Source of the DNA: an uncultured Spirochaetaceae bacterium
GTDB taxonomy: Bacteria > Spirochaetota > Spirochaetia > Treponematales > Treponemataceae
Direction of reading: 5' to 3'
Length of the DNA stretch: 64,000 nucleotides
Assembly (NCBI GenBank): GCA_902789325.1
Contig: CADANN010000004.1
Location: 1 to 64,000, forward strand
Shown one piece after another: positions 26,388 to 36,352 of this stretch. The position numbers and the translations under genes are program-made. Position 1 is the first letter of the stretch, and every line of letters starts with the position of its first letter. The notes below the pieces were generated by a model. It did no database searches. It was not told the DNA's origin and saw only the letters and a program-made list of their open reading frames with translations.

Positions 26388-28885
26388 GCGATTTCATTGA
26401 ACTCGATATTTTCTATAGCTTTTGAAAGCTCCTGCATTTTTGAACTTAGTTCAGGCGGGAGCTTAATTTTTTTCAGTAGAGAAAACTCTTCTTCAACTGT
26501 AACTAAATCGCAATTTTCACAGGCTTCGAGAATTTTATTTTTGATGGCAGAAATCTCTTCGTCACCTGCATCCAGCTTTTCAGAATCATCAGCTTCGCCA
26601 TAGTTTTTTACCGGCTCAAGCAAATCAATATAACTGCGATAGTAGTCTAACATTTCCTTTGTCTTGATTTTGATATTAGTAAGATTATCTTTTGAAAGTT
26701 CCGTTTCTTCCTGTAATCTCTTTCCTTCTTTTTCAAGTTCTTCTGCCATCAAAGAAAGTTTTTCTGCTCCTATAATGCGGGCGGAACTTTTTAATGCGTG
26801 AACCTTAATCGTGTAATCCTTATATTGACCTGCATTAAAAGCCTGCTCAATAAAATCTGCGTTTTCTCCAATCAGCGAAATAAAAAGTTTTGTAACACTA
26901 AGCCAGGTTTCAAAACTGTCAGTCATGGATACTGCTTTTTTTATATCAATATCTTCTTCAGGAAGAGCAGGGAAATCTGTAGGAATAATTATTTCATCTG
27001 CTTCTTCCGACTTTGAAGGCTCAGAAATAAGATTTATCAGACTTTTATCCAGCCACTTAGAAAGACATGCTCCAAAATCCTTGCCCTGAACAGGTTTAGC
27101 GAGGAAATCATCAAAGCCCTTACTTAAAAACATTTCACGGGCACCGTTTACGGCATTTGCACTAAGGGCAATAACAATGTTCTTTTCTGAATCATCAAGA
27201 GCGGTTTCTGCTTCCCTGATTTTTTCAAGGGTTTCAATACCATCCATATCAGGCATCTGATGATCCATAAATACAATATCAAACTTCTGTTTTTCAAGAA
27301 GGTCTAGTGCTTCAAAACCGCTGTTAGCCTTAGTGCAGTTTATAGCAAACTTTTTCAATAAGCCGTCTGCAACCTGAAGATTTACTTCGTTATCATCAAC
27401 AACAAGAATCTTTGCATCAGGAGCTGTGAAAGGAAGTATAGTTTGTTTTTCTGCAAATAAAGCTGCAAACTCAGAACTATTTATTAATGACAGACTGATG
27501 GCCTTAAGTTCTTGTTTTTCAATGCAATTCTGTGCCGCATCAAATAAAGGCTGATATGCCTGACTGCAAGTTTCTGTTGAAACTCTTTTTTGAGGAATGT
27601 TTACATAGAAAGTTGAGCCCCTCCCATATTCGGATTCAACGACGATTGTGCCCTTCATAAGAGAAACAAGATTTTTACTTATTGAAAGTCCAAGCCCGGT
27701 GCCACCTTTTGAACGATTCATCTGCATGTCAACCTGGCTGAAGGCACGGAATAATTTATTCAAATCTTCCTTTTTTATTCCAACTCCTGAATCGATTATG
27801 CTGAATCTAAGGCCTTCGCGAGTTTCATATTTTTGCAAGTCTTCAACACGAAGTTTTACAAAACCTCGTTCGGTAAATTTTGAAGAATTACCTGCAAGAT
27901 TTATAAGAACCTGGCGGAGTCTCATATCATCACCCTTGTATATGTGAGCAAGGTTCGGATCAATTTCCAGAGAAAGTTCTACAGGCTTTCCAGTAAGTCT
28001 TACTTCAACCAGATTCATAATATCATCCATCAGTTTTACAAGGTCATAATCTACAGGGACAATTTCAAGCTTTCCTGATTCAATTTTTGAAAAATCAAGA
28101 ATGTCGTTAATAATTCCTACAAGATTAATTCCTGCGGAACGAATCTGTCTCAATATATTTTTTTCTTCAGGCTTAAGGTCAAAGTCCAGTGCAAGCTCGC
28201 TCATTCCTACAATGGCATTCATAGGAGTTCGAATTTCATGACTCATATTAGCTAGAAAAAGTGATTTCATTTTTTCACGTTTCATAGTCAGACTTAGGTA
28301 GTGTTCCTTTGTAAAGGCAACTGCTGTAGATATCAGCATAAAAACAATGATATATGCCCAGTATGGATCATAGCTTCCTGCCATATCAAAAATCTTTATC
28401 AATGTAAAAGAGATGATAAAGCAACAGACATCAACAAGGATTGTAAGTATGCTGTTTATAAATAAAATGGCGGATGTAAAAACAATTATTATGAATGCAA
28501 AAGTAAAATCTGCTACGCCAAAGGTTCGTGCTGTTACAAGTACTGCAAAAAAGGCATTAAAAGTCAGCAGCAAACCGTAAACCCTAATCAGCTGATAATA
28601 AAAATTCTGCCACTGGTTATTTTTCAGTTTTTTGCGTGCAAGCATTGAAAATATAAAAATGATGATGGATGAAACAACAAAAATGCCGTCAAGAATTACA
28701 AATAAAAGGTAGGCGTTTACAGAAAAGCTTCCCATTGTAAAAATGCTTTTTGCATAGCGGGGAAGAAATAACTTTCGCAAATCGCGTAAAAATTCCGTGC
28801 TCAGGTAAAGAGCCATTAATGGAGCAAATACAAGAACCCTTACGTGGTTCAATTGATTTGCTATTTTTTTTGTTGTTATATCCAT
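26369..28885 (-). CDS. Membrane hybrid histidine kinase (multi-TM, HisKA, HATPase, REC, HPt)
   Basis: This 838-residue protein has five or six hydrophobic N-terminal segments (1-190). The HisKA domain holds the phospho-acceptor His in [13 protein letters not shown] (about residue 213). An HATPase domain follows ([19 protein letters not shown]). A receiver domain has DDNEVN and the acceptor Asp in [11 protein letters not shown] (about 541). A C-terminal HPt domain carries His in [11 protein letters not shown] (about 693). This is a full phosphorelay in one chain. The signal is unknown. A response regulator gene lies 28 nt upstream on the same strand and is the likely final receiver. Confidence 0.92.
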   Translation of the reverse strand: MDITTKKIANQLNHVRVLVFAPLMALYLSTEFLRDLRKLFLPRYAKSIFTMGSFSVNAYLLFVILDGIFVVSSIIIFIFSMLARKKLKNNQWQNFYYQLIRVYGLLLTFNAFFAVLVTARTFGVADFTFAFIIIVFTSAILFINSILTILVDVCCFIISFTLIKIFDMAGSYDPYWAYIIVFMLISTAVAFTKEHYLSLTMKREKMKSLFLANMSHEIRTPMNAIVGMSELALDFDLKPEEKNILRQIRSAGINLVGIINDILDFSKIESGKLEIVPVDYDLVKLMDDIMNLVEVRLTGKPVELSLEIDPNLAHIYKGDDMRLRQVLINLAGNSSKFTERGFVKLRVEDLQKYETREGLRFSIIDSGVGIKKEDLNKLFRAFSQVDMQMNRSKGGTGLGLSISKNLVSLMKGTIVVESEYGRGSTFYVNIPQKRVSTETCSQAYQPLFDAAQNCIEKQELKAISLSLINSSEFAALFAEKQTILPFTAPDAKILVVDDNEVNLQVADGLLKKFAINCTKANSGFEALDLLEKQKFDIVFMDHQMPDMDGIETLEKIREAETALDDSEKNIVIALSANAVNGAREMFLSKGFDDFLAKPVQGKDFGACLSKWLDKSLINLISEPSKSEEADEIIIPTDFPALPEEDIDIKKAVSMTDSFETWLSVTKLFISLIGENADFIEQAFNAGQYKDYTIKVHALKSSARIIGAEKLSLMAEELEKEGKRLQEETELSKDNLTNIKIKTKEMLDYYRSYIDLLEPVKNYGEADDSEKLDAGDEEISAIKNKILEACENCDLVTVEEEFSLLKKIKLPPELSSKMQELSKAIENIEFNEIAYIFSR

Positions 28886-28913
28886 AAAAAGCCTGCAGCA
28901 TCTTTTGAGTTAC

Positions 28914-29672
28914 TTATTCGCCGAGAATTGTCTTTATCTTATTCATGAATTCTATTCTATCTGTATTTTTAAGAATATATCCCTGCGGTTTAAGTTTAAT
29001 AGCGTCTTTGACTTTTTCGGTGTCGCTAACGCCTGTTAAAAAGACTACAGGAATATCAGCATATTCAGGTTCATTCCTGATCATTTCCAGAGTCTGAACA
29101 CCATTGCAGACAGGCATTTCATAATCCAAAAGAATTAAATCTGGTATTGTTTTTGCAAGAAATGAAATACAGGCAGTACCGCTTTTTGCAACTGCAACCT
29201 GGTAAAAGTTCTGAAGCCAGCTCATCATATTGCGCAGGCAGACAGGATCATCATCAACTAAAAGAATAGAGTGCTTACGACTGGCAGTTTTTGCCAGTGA
29301 ATTTAAATCTACATTATGTGCGAGCATGCGTTCAAACTGTCTCTGAAAACTGTCTATCGGAAGAGGTATTTCAATGCAGTGAACATTATCTTTTTCAATT
29401 AATTCTTCTATTTTTTCAAAATCAAAATGGTTTCCCAAAAGACATATATGACTATTCTTTAAATACATAATAATTCTGCGCAGCTCAACAAGGCTTGCAG
29501 GTGAAAGCTCCTGAGCAAAAGCAACAATCAAAGGCATACCTTCAGAGACCAGCGCAAATTCAGCGTCCTTAGCTGAATAATCAATTATAGAGGTAACATA
29601 TTTATTCTTCAGATATTCAAAAGTAGGTTTGTCAAAGTTATTTTCTTCGCGAATAATTAAAATATCTTTCAT
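28914..29672 (-). CDS. Response regulator with a receiver-like N-terminus and a true C-terminal receiver
   Basis: ATG 29672 (MKDILIIREE) is preferred over an upstream ATG at 29711 because that one lies inside the predicted -35 box. Residues 1-125 have alternating beta-alpha spacing like a receiver but no acidic pocket. Residues 128-252 form a canonical receiver: LLVDDDPVCLRN, acceptor Asp in LILLDYEMPVCNG (about 182), VVFLTG and the conserved Lys in YILK. There is no DNA-binding output, so it may act as a phospho-sink or partner switch for the adjacent kinase. A CheX phosphatase is encoded divergently. Confidence 0.85.
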   Translation of the reverse strand: MKDILIIREENNFDKPTFEYLKNKYVTSIIDYSAKDAEFALVSEGMPLIVAFAQELSPASLVELRRIIMYLKNSHICLLGNHFDFEKIEELIEKDNVHCIEIPLPIDSFQRQFERMLAHNVDLNSLAKTASRKHSILLVDDDPVCLRNMMSWLQNFYQVAVAKSGTACISFLAKTIPDLILLDYEMPVCNGVQTLEMIRNEPEYADIPVVFLTGVSDTEKVKDAIKLKPQGYILKNTDRIEFMNKIKTILGE

Positions 29673-29681
29673 AGTACTTCT

Positions 29682-29711
29682 ATTATAGTACGACTTTTTT
29701 GAATATAGCAA
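29682..29711 (-). promoter_or_regulatory. Promoter of the response regulator/histidine kinase operon
   Basis: On the minus strand, TTGCTA (29711-29706), an 18-nt spacer and TATAAT (29687-29682) lie 9 nt before ATG 29672. No Shine-Dalgarno is evident, so a very short or absent leader is predicted. Confidence 0.6.
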
Positions 29712-29766
29712 ATTTTTGTTTTAGATTTACCTGGGATTAGAACGAAATCGTTTTCTCATTTTTTGT

Positions 29767-29795
29767 TTTACAAACCATAAAATCAGGTTTATTAT
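29767..29795 (+). promoter_or_regulatory. Promoter of cheX
   Basis: TTTACA (29767-29772), a 17-nt spacer and TATTAT (29790-29795) precede ATG 29806 by 10 nt. The predicted leader is only about 4 nt. Confidence 0.55.
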
Positions 29796-29805
29796 CTATA
29801 CCTGT

Positions 29806-30270
29806 ATGGGAATGGACGCAAAAATTATCAATGCATTTCTCACTGAAGGAATAAATACCTTCCAGCAGATGTTCAATATTGGCCCTGTAAATAAAGAGCC
29901 ACATATTCTTGATATTCATGCTGGTCATCCGTGGGAAATTTCTGGTTTACTGGGCGTTACCGGTGGCATTAAGGGAATTGTCGCTTTTCGTCTTCACAAA
30001 ATTCTTGCACATAAAATGCTGGAATTGTCTGGCATTGAATGCAAGCCGGAAGATTACGAAGACATGGCAATTGGTCTTGTAAGCGAATTTACCAACATTA
30101 TTTCAGGTCATGCTGTTACTGCACTGAGTGAATATCATCTTGATATTTCGCCTCCATTCTGTGTAATAGGGCATAATCACATGATTTCATGGCCAAGAAA
30201 CTATCCTATCATTGCAATTCCGTTTGTAACACCTTACGGGCCTTTTGAAGTAGATGTGTGCTTTAAATAA
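29806..30270 (+). CDS. cheX: CheX-type phosphatase (CheC/CheX/FliY fold)
   Basis: This 154-residue protein has the CheX core with the catalytic Glu and Asn pair in GLVSEFTNIISGHA (about residues 97-110), preceded by GLLGVTGGIKGIVAFR. CheX dimers dephosphorylate CheY-P in spirochaete chemotaxis. Here it is not beside che genes but divergent from a receiver protein and kinase, so it may dephosphorylate that receiver instead. ATG 29806 or the next in-frame ATG 29812 could be used. Confidence 0.85.
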   Translation: MGMDAKIINAFLTEGINTFQQMFNIGPVNKEPHILDIHAGHPWEISGLLGVTGGIKGIVAFRLHKILAHKMLELSGIECKPEDYEDMAIGLVSEFTNIISGHAVTALSEYHLDISPPFCVIGHNHMISWPRNYPIIAIPFVTPYGPFEVDVCFK

Positions 30271-30298
30271 TGACTTCCCTTTCTTTTTTTGATATATT
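30271..30298 (+). promoter_or_regulatory. Promoter of the channel/rsgA/mutS2 operon
   Basis: TATATT (30293-30298) lies 6 nt before ATG 30305. A possible -35 (ATGACT, 30270-30275) is 17 nt upstream of it. There is no Shine-Dalgarno before the ATG. Confidence 0.4.
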
Positions 30299-30304
30299 AT
30301 GTAT

Positions 30305-31480
30305 ATGAGCAAAAAAAAGACGGGGAGAGCCAAACGTTTTAAACGTGCATTAAAGTATGCATTAAAAAATCCTCTAACATATATCTGGCTTCTCATTTTT
30401 ATTATTATTGCCGTTGCAACTATTGTTGTGTTCTTTTCTGAAACACAGACAGAAAGCGGAATTGAAACTATGTTCGACTCCGTTTGGTTTACTCTGGTTG
30501 CGGTATTTGCGGCATATTTTGATTATTGTGTAAAGTCAGTTCCAGGCCGCATGTCAGCTCTTGTGCTGCTTGTACTTGGAATGTTGTTATTCAGTGCCGT
30601 AACCGGTAAGCTTGCATCCTACTTTATGGATTTGCAGATGAAAAAAAATAAGGGGCTTAAAAAGTTGAAGAATATGAAAGGACATTTTTTACTTTGTGGA
30701 TGGAGACCTGGATTCGAAAAGATTCTTGATTCCGTTCTTACTACTAACCCGGATATCACACCAGATATGGTTGTTATGATAAATGATACGCCTGAGCAGA
30801 TAGAACAGATTCGTTCTCAGCCTCGCTTTAAGGAACTGAATTATGTTTCCGGCGATTTTTCTGATGAAGCAGTATTAAAGCGTGCACAGATTGATACTGC
30901 CGAACGTGCTCTTGTAATCTGCGATCGTTCAAAAAAATATTCTGATCTTGAAATAGACAGCCGTACGGTTCTTGCCGTTCTTACAATGGAAAATCTGAAT
31001 CCTGGAATCTATATTGCAGCCGAATTGATAGATGCAAAATTCCAGAAGCATCTGGAAATGGCACATTGTGATGAAATCATTCTTACTCAGGATTATGAGC
31101 ACAGCCTTCTTGCTACAGCTTCTTCGGGAATGGGCTACAGTAATGTAATTCGTGCACTTATCAGTGATGATGCAGATACTGGAATTATTATAGAAGATAT
31201 TCCGGCTTCGTTTATTGGAAAGACTTATGGTGAATATGAGGCTCATATTGAACAGAGCGGAAATAAGGGTGGAGTTCTTGTAGGACTTCTTTTGAATACA
31301 GGAAACTTCCACCAGCGTCGTAAGGATGCCTTGCGTGAAGCGCAGAAGAATCCGAATATTAAAGCGATTGTAGATAATCTGAAAAAGGTAAAAACTCTCA
31401 AGAGCAATGAGCCGGTGCTTACACCTTCTGCAGATTTTGTAATTCAGAAAAATACCAAGGCAATTCTTGTTCGAGGTTAG
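30305..31480 (+). CDS. Two-helix ion-channel-like protein with RCK/TrkA-N domain
   Basis: The start is ATG 30305 (ATG 30299 is in frame but at or before the predicted transcript start). Two membrane helices (about 23-45 and 78-102) flank a pore-helix-like segment (SVWFTLVAVFAAYFDYC). A Rossmann TrkA-N domain (GHFLLCGWRPGFEKIL) and a likely RCK C-domain follow. The architecture matches bacterial K+ channels or Castor/Pollux-like channels. The usual TVGYGD selectivity filter is replaced, so K+ selectivity is doubtful. It heads an operon with a cyclic-nucleotide-binding protein 15 nt downstream. Confidence 0.82.
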   Translation: MSKKKTGRAKRFKRALKYALKNPLTYIWLLIFIIIAVATIVVFFSETQTESGIETMFDSVWFTLVAVFAAYFDYCVKSVPGRMSALVLLVLGMLLFSAVTGKLASYFMDLQMKKNKGLKKLKNMKGHFLLCGWRPGFEKILDSVLTTNPDITPDMVVMINDTPEQIEQIRSQPRFKELNYVSGDFSDEAVLKRAQIDTAERALVICDRSKKYSDLEIDSRTVLAVLTMENLNPGIYIAAELIDAKFQKHLEMAHCDEIILTQDYEHSLLATASSGMGYSNVIRALISDDADTGIIIEDIPASFIGKTYGEYEAHIEQSGNKGGVLVGLLLNTGNFHQRRKDALREAQKNPNIKAIVDNLKKVKTLKSNEPVLTPSADFVIQKNTKAILVRG

Positions 31481-31495
31481 GTGAGAGGTTTAGAT

Positions 31496-32011
31496 ATGGA
31501 TAAGTTTGAAGAGGTTTTGCCAAAGCTTGTAAAAATCCAGCTTTTTTCTGATTTTAATATTGAAGATGAAAATGATTGCCGTATATTGCGTGCTGTTTAC
31601 GACAGCATGACAATTGAAAATTATCAGAAGGGTGACGTAATTATTGAGGAAGGTAAAATCGGCGACGATTTTTATATCCTCTATAGCGGAAAAGTTCATA
31701 TTTCAAGAAAAACACCGGCTGGTGACGAAATTGCTCTTGCCGACCTTACCAGTGAAATGAACATTTTCTTTGGTGAAACGGCTCTGATAAGCGATGACCC
31801 GCGCACAGCTACTGTAAGTGCGCTAACTGACTGCCGTTGTATTGCGCTTTCAAGTACAAAGTTTCTTGCAGTTTGCGATAAGGAACCTCTGCTTGGATAT
31901 CGCGTCCTTCTGAAGCTTGCGCAGAGAATGGCAAAAACAATCAGAGATACTAATAGTGATAAGGCAACTTTGTACGAAGCCTTGTTCAACGAAATAGAGC
32001 AGGGAGTGTAA
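31496..32011 (+). CDS. Stand-alone cyclic-nucleotide-binding domain protein
   Basis: ATG 31496 has AGAGG 7 nt upstream and is preferred to GTG 31481. The 171-residue product is a cNMP-binding beta-barrel (YQKGDVIIEEGKIGDDFYILYSGKV) with the phosphate-binding cassette FGETALISDDPRTATVSA. That is close to the CRP/PKA consensus with the key Glu and Arg. It has no helix-turn-helix or enzyme domain. Next to the channel gene, it looks like a detached gating subunit. Whether cAMP, cGMP or nothing binds is unknown. Confidence 0.85.
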   Translation: MDKFEEVLPKLVKIQLFSDFNIEDENDCRILRAVYDSMTIENYQKGDVIIEEGKIGDDFYILYSGKVHISRKTPAGDEIALADLTSEMNIFFGETALISDDPRTATVSALTDCRCIALSSTKFLAVCDKEPLLGYRVLLKLAQRMAKTIRDTNSDKATLYEALFNEIEQGV

Positions 32012-32012
32012 T

Positions 32013-32999
32013 TTGAAAGGCACTGTAATAGCTGGAACGAATAATCTTTTTACAGTTGAATGCGAAGACGAAGTTACTCGCAACTGTACAATAAAAGGCA
32101 AAGTAATCAAAACTGAAAAGGAATTTTATAATCCTATTGCGCCAGGAGATGTTGTTGAAATTGAGCCGGATGAACTGAACGATGAAAAAGGTCAGATTAT
32201 CTCGCTTGAAGAACGCCGCAATACATTTTTAAGATGGAATGTAAAGGGGCGCTGTCCTCAGCTTCTGGCAAGCAATCTTGATTATCTGATTCTTGTTTCT
32301 ACTCCGGATGAACCGCCATTCCGTCCTCGCTTTACAGACCGTGCTCTTGCTCAGGCAGAACACCAGGGAATTACACCTGTAATTGTCTGCAATAAATGGG
32401 ACCTCGCCGAAGAAATGCAGACAGACGGCCGCGAGGCTGAGTTTGAAGAAATAGACCGTCGTCTTTCTATTTGGGAAGATTTAGGCTACAAGGTTCTGCG
32501 TATTTCTGCAAAAACCGGAGAAGGAATGCAGGAGTTTGCTGAGCTTCTGGAAGATAAACTCAGTGCATTTGTTGGTCAATCGGGAGTTGGAAAATCCAGC
32601 CTTATCAACGTTATGGATAATTCCTGCGTTCTTAAAACAGGAAGCCTTTCTAAAAAATACGGTCGGGGAAGCCATACCACTACAAAGGGTACGCTGATTC
32701 ACCTGACTTTGAATGAGACATTGACAGAAGGAATACAGGGCCGCAAGGCAAATATCATAGACACACCGGGAATCCGCCGATTTGTACTTGATGATATAGA
32801 AGCCGATGACCTTGCCATGTACTTCCGTGAATTTGAACCATATGTCGGCAAGTGTAAATTTGGAATGAACTGCCGGCACATTACAGAACCAGACTGCGCG
32901 GTACGCAAAGCTGTCGAAGAAGGAGCAATTACTCCTGAACGTTATGACAGCTGGCTAAGAATCAGCGAAGAAATCCGCACCGGCTCCTGGTCAGATTAG
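32013..32999 (+). CDS. rsgA: Ribosome biogenesis GTPase RsgA (YjeQ), circularly permuted
   Basis: TTG 32013 has AGGGAG 6 nt upstream. The 328-residue protein has an OB-fold N-terminus, then a permuted G domain in which NKWD (G4) precedes GQSGVGKSSLINVM (G1) and DTPGIR (G3). A C-terminal zinc knuckle has C-x5-C-x-H-x5-C spacing (CKFGMNCRHITEPDC). RsgA helps mature the 30S subunit. It is 1 nt from the upstream stop and 9 nt before mutS2. Confidence 0.95.
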   Translation: MKGTVIAGTNNLFTVECEDEVTRNCTIKGKVIKTEKEFYNPIAPGDVVEIEPDELNDEKGQIISLEERRNTFLRWNVKGRCPQLLASNLDYLILVSTPDEPPFRPRFTDRALAQAEHQGITPVIVCNKWDLAEEMQTDGREAEFEEIDRRLSIWEDLGYKVLRISAKTGEGMQEFAELLEDKLSAFVGQSGVGKSSLINVMDNSCVLKTGSLSKKYGRGSHTTTKGTLIHLTLNETLTEGIQGRKANIIDTPGIRRFVLDDIEADDLAMYFREFEPYVGKCKFGMNCRHITEPDCAVRKAVEEGAITPERYDSWLRISEEIRTGSWSD

Positions 33000-33008
33000 C
33001 CTAAAATC

Positions 33009-35573
33009 ATGAACACTAAAACATTACAAGAAATCGATTATTTTAGAATCCGCGAGGAAATCGCCGGTTACTGCGTTTCTTCAGAGGGACGCGATAAATT
33101 ATTGGCCCGCGAACCACTGCGTAAATCAGAAGAAATTGAAAAACTTAAAAATCTAAGCCGCGAATGGAGCGTGTACTTTTCTGCCGGTCGTGCAAATCCG
33201 GTAAAAGCATGGGAGCCGGTTTATCCGCTGCTTTCAATTATCAAGGCACGTGGTGCTTCTCTTACACTTGAGCAGGTACACTTTCTTGGACAGTTTATAA
33301 CAAGCATCAATAGTGTAAAAAAAGCAATTCAGCTGCATGCTCAGGAGTTGTCGCTTAAACTCCTTGCGGAACAGATTGCAGCCCTTCCGGATGTTTCTGA
33401 TATGGAAAAAAAGGTTTTCCGAATCATTACACCGGATGGAGAAATGCGCGAACTGCCGGAAATCATAGCTATCAGAAAACAGATTGCAAGCCTTAATGCA
33501 AAAATCCGAACTGTAATGCAAGGTTTTATTTCTGACCAGAGACTCAGCGATGTACTTCAGAGTAATGTACCAGTTTTACGAAATGGTCGTCAGGTACTTG
33601 CAGTAAAAGCTAGTCTCCAGAATCGCATTCCGGGAATTGTGCACGAAGTAAGCCAGACTGCGCAGACTGTTTATGTTGAACCAGAAGAAGCGGTACTTTG
33701 CAGTAATGAATTGATTCAAAAAGAATTTGAACTGCAGGCAGTAATAAAAAAGATACTTACAGAATTAACAGAGTCTCTTCAGCCAAGTATTCCAGCAATA
33801 AAACAGGCATTCCCTGTGATGTGCCTTTTTGATATGACACAGGCTGCAGAACGCTGGGGACAGAGCCGTGAGTGTACTTATGCACTGGATGCAGGTAAAG
33901 AACCTCCGCTTTTACTTAAAGCCCGTCATCCGCTGCTGGGAGAAAAAGCAGTCCCAATTGATATCCGTTTTATGGAAGGTAAGCGGGTTCTTATTATTAC
34001 AGGTCCTAACACAGGTGGTAAAACAGTTTCTCTCAAGACCTTTGCATTGCTTTCTATGTTGAACCAGTCTGGATTCCCGATTCCAGCAGGAGAAGGAACA
34101 AGGCTTCCGGTTTTCTCAAATGTTTTTGCTGATATTGGTGATGACCAGTCTCTGGACCAGAGTCTTTCTACATTTAGCGGTCACATGAAAAATATTGCGC
34201 AGGCTGTAAACTCTGCAAAAGCAGACACTCTTATTTTGCTTGATGAACTTGGAAGCGGAACCGACCCTCAGGAAGGAACTGCAATTTCTATGGCTGTTTT
34301 AGATGAGCTTATTAAAAAGCAGTCATTTGTTCTTGTTACAACCCATCAGGGAATTCTGAAAAATTACGGATATACAAATCCGTGTTGTATAAACGCTTCT
34401 GTTGAGTTTAATCAGGATACCTTATCGCCGTCTTATCATCTTGTGATGGGTGTGCCAGGTGAAAGCCATGCACTAGACATCGCACAAAAATCCGGGCTTC
34501 CGGCTCAGATATGCAAAGCGGCTCGCACCTACATCGCAACAGAACAGGCCGATGTATCTGCACTTATCCGCGGCTTGAATCGCAAACACGTAGAGCTCAA
34601 CAAAATACAAAAAGAGGCTGAAGCCCGCGCCACCGAAGCACAGCAAAAATACGACAAACTCCGCGAACGCGAACTCGAACTCCGCCGCCGCGAATCCGAC
34701 CTCAAAAAAGGAAAGCAGCAGGAGCTCAACGACTTTTTAATTCACAGTCGTCGCCAGCTCGAAAATCTTGTGCGAACCCTCAAAGAGGGCGAAATCACTC
34801 GTGAAAAAACGCTCAGCGTAAAACAGTACATTGCTGAACTTACCGAAGATACAATGCGCCTTGACGCCAAGGTAGAAGCCGAAGAAGAAAAACTTGCCCG
34901 CGACGAGCAGAAGTTTGCTGAGGAAAAAGCAAAGGCTCCTAAACATTCAACTCCTAGCAGCAAGAAAACTAAAAAGAAACTCAGCAATGCTGAGGCCTTA
35001 AAATATGCAACTTCACTTGCAGTTGAAACTGGTAGTGCGGCAGGCGCTGAGAACTCGAAGAATACTCCGGCAGCACGCCTTGTTGAAAGAACTCATCCTT
35101 TTACCTTTGCTCCTGGCGCCCGCGTAAAAGCCGGCATTTCAGCAAGTGAGGGAATCCTTATTGAACAGACTAAAAAGGGTGTATGGCAGGTTCAGTTTGG
35201 CAGCGTAAAAATGCAGATGAAGGAAAAAGATTTGCGGCTTGTTCAGGGAGCAGCAGAAACTGCAGCCCCTCTTAAGGCAGATGTTTCCATTGAGCTTGCA
35301 GATGATGCTTCAAACGGCATTTATGAGCGCCCTGTATTTGAGCTGCGCCTTTTAGGTATGCGTGCAGAAGATGCAATTCGTGCTCTTGAACGTCAGATAG
35401 ATTTGTGTGTGCTTCATAACTTTCCGCACTTCAGCGTAATTCACGGAAAGGGTGATGGAGTTTTGATGCAGGCAGTTTCAGACTATCTTTCGCATAGTCC
35501 GGTTGTTGCAGAGTTTACAAAAGCTCCTGCCGAAGACGGCGGTGCCGGTAAAACGTATGTGACACTCAAGTGA
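33009..35573 (+). CDS. mutS2: MutS2 family ATPase with Smr nuclease domain
   Basis: This 854-residue protein has the MutS2 order: an N-terminal helical clamp, an ATPase domain with Walker A ITGPNTGGKT (about 330) and Walker B LILLDELGSGTDP, a long charged coiled coil (520-640), and a C-terminal Smr domain (LLGMRAEDAIRALE, then the HGKGDG motif near 820). MutS2 resolves collided ribosomes or recombination intermediates depending on species. A Lys/Ala-rich stretch (about 640-700) before Smr is poorly conserved. The neighbour rsgA fits a ribosome-linked role. The start lacks a strong Shine-Dalgarno and is probably coupled. Confidence 0.95.
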   Translation: MNTKTLQEIDYFRIREEIAGYCVSSEGRDKLLAREPLRKSEEIEKLKNLSREWSVYFSAGRANPVKAWEPVYPLLSIIKARGASLTLEQVHFLGQFITSINSVKKAIQLHAQELSLKLLAEQIAALPDVSDMEKKVFRIITPDGEMRELPEIIAIRKQIASLNAKIRTVMQGFISDQRLSDVLQSNVPVLRNGRQVLAVKASLQNRIPGIVHEVSQTAQTVYVEPEEAVLCSNELIQKEFELQAVIKKILTELTESLQPSIPAIKQAFPVMCLFDMTQAAERWGQSRECTYALDAGKEPPLLLKARHPLLGEKAVPIDIRFMEGKRVLIITGPNTGGKTVSLKTFALLSMLNQSGFPIPAGEGTRLPVFSNVFADIGDDQSLDQSLSTFSGHMKNIAQAVNSAKADTLILLDELGSGTDPQEGTAISMAVLDELIKKQSFVLVTTHQGILKNYGYTNPCCINASVEFNQDTLSPSYHLVMGVPGESHALDIAQKSGLPAQICKAARTYIATEQADVSALIRGLNRKHVELNKIQKEAEARATEAQQKYDKLRERELELRRRESDLKKGKQQELNDFLIHSRRQLENLVRTLKEGEITREKTLSVKQYIAELTEDTMRLDAKVEAEEEKLARDEQKFAEEKAKAPKHSTPSSKKTKKKLSNAEALKYATSLAVETGSAAGAENSKNTPAARLVERTHPFTFAPGARVKAGISASEGILIEQTKKGVWQVQFGSVKMQMKEKDLRLVQGAAETAAPLKADVSIELADDASNGIYERPVFELRLLGMRAEDAIRALERQIDLCVLHNFPHFSVIHGKGDGVLMQAVSDYLSHSPVVAEFTKAPAEDGGAGKTYVTLK

Positions 35574-35581
35574 GGTCTTTC

Positions 35582-36349
35582 ATGCAGTGGTTCGAATCAG
35601 AAAATTTTTGGACACAGTTTGCTCCTATAATGTTTGACGATGCGCGTTGGGCAGAGGCTCCCACTGTCGCACAATATGTAAAGGATATAGCAAAACTCGC
35701 ACCGGGTAGTAAAGTGCTCGATGCGGGCTGCGGGCTTGGGCGTATATCTGTTGAACTCGCAGCTCTCGACCTGGATGTAACCGGGGTCGATATAATTCAG
35801 AGCGAACTCGATGCCGCACAGGATTCTGCACAGGCCGAGGGTGTTGTGCTGACTCTTGTAAACCATGATCTTAGAACCTTTCATGCACCGAATCAGTTTG
35901 ATTGTGCAGTCAATCTTTATACATCTTTTGGCTACTGCGATACTATAGATGAGGATATGCAGATACTTCGTAATATTGCAGAAAGTGTTAAGCCTGGTGG
36001 AACTTTTATAATGGAATGTACCAGCCGTGAGACTGCAATTCTTTACTGGACTCCTGGCGAAGAGTTTGAACGTGCCGGTTATAAGGTTGTAACTCATTTT
36101 GAAGTAACCGGCGCGTGGGAAGGCCTTAAATCTCAGTGGATACTTTACCCGGCAGATGCAGACATCAAGAAAACTCCGGCTCCACAACCTGTAGTAGACC
36201 ATACTTTCATTCAAAGGCTTTATCCGGCAACTTTTCTTAGAAACAAACTGATGGAATTCGGTTTTTCAAAAGCAGAGGTTTATGGAGATTTTGACTTTTC
36301 CCCATACAATGAAAATGCCAGAACAATGGTTTTGATCGGAAGAAAATAG
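35582..36349 (+). CDS. Class I SAM-dependent methyltransferase
   Basis: ATG 35582 is preceded by GAGG 7 nt upstream; GTG 35570 overlaps mutS2. The 255-residue protein has motif I VLDAGCGLGRIS (near 45), the acidic end of strand 2 (VTGVDI), a Tyr/Gly-rich motif (YTSFGYCD) and PGGTFIME. The substrate cannot be told from sequence. It ends the channel-CNB-rsgA-mutS2 operon and converges on a GGDEF gene 3 nt away. Confidence 0.85.
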   Translation: MQWFESENFWTQFAPIMFDDARWAEAPTVAQYVKDIAKLAPGSKVLDAGCGLGRISVELAALDLDVTGVDIIQSELDAAQDSAQAEGVVLTLVNHDLRTFHAPNQFDCAVNLYTSFGYCDTIDEDMQILRNIAESVKPGGTFIMECTSRETAILYWTPGEEFERAGYKVVTHFEVTGAWEGLKSQWILYPADADIKKTPAPQPVVDHTFIQRLYPATFLRNKLMEFGFSKAEVYGDFDFSPYNENARTMVLIGRK

Positions 36350-36352
36350 CTT

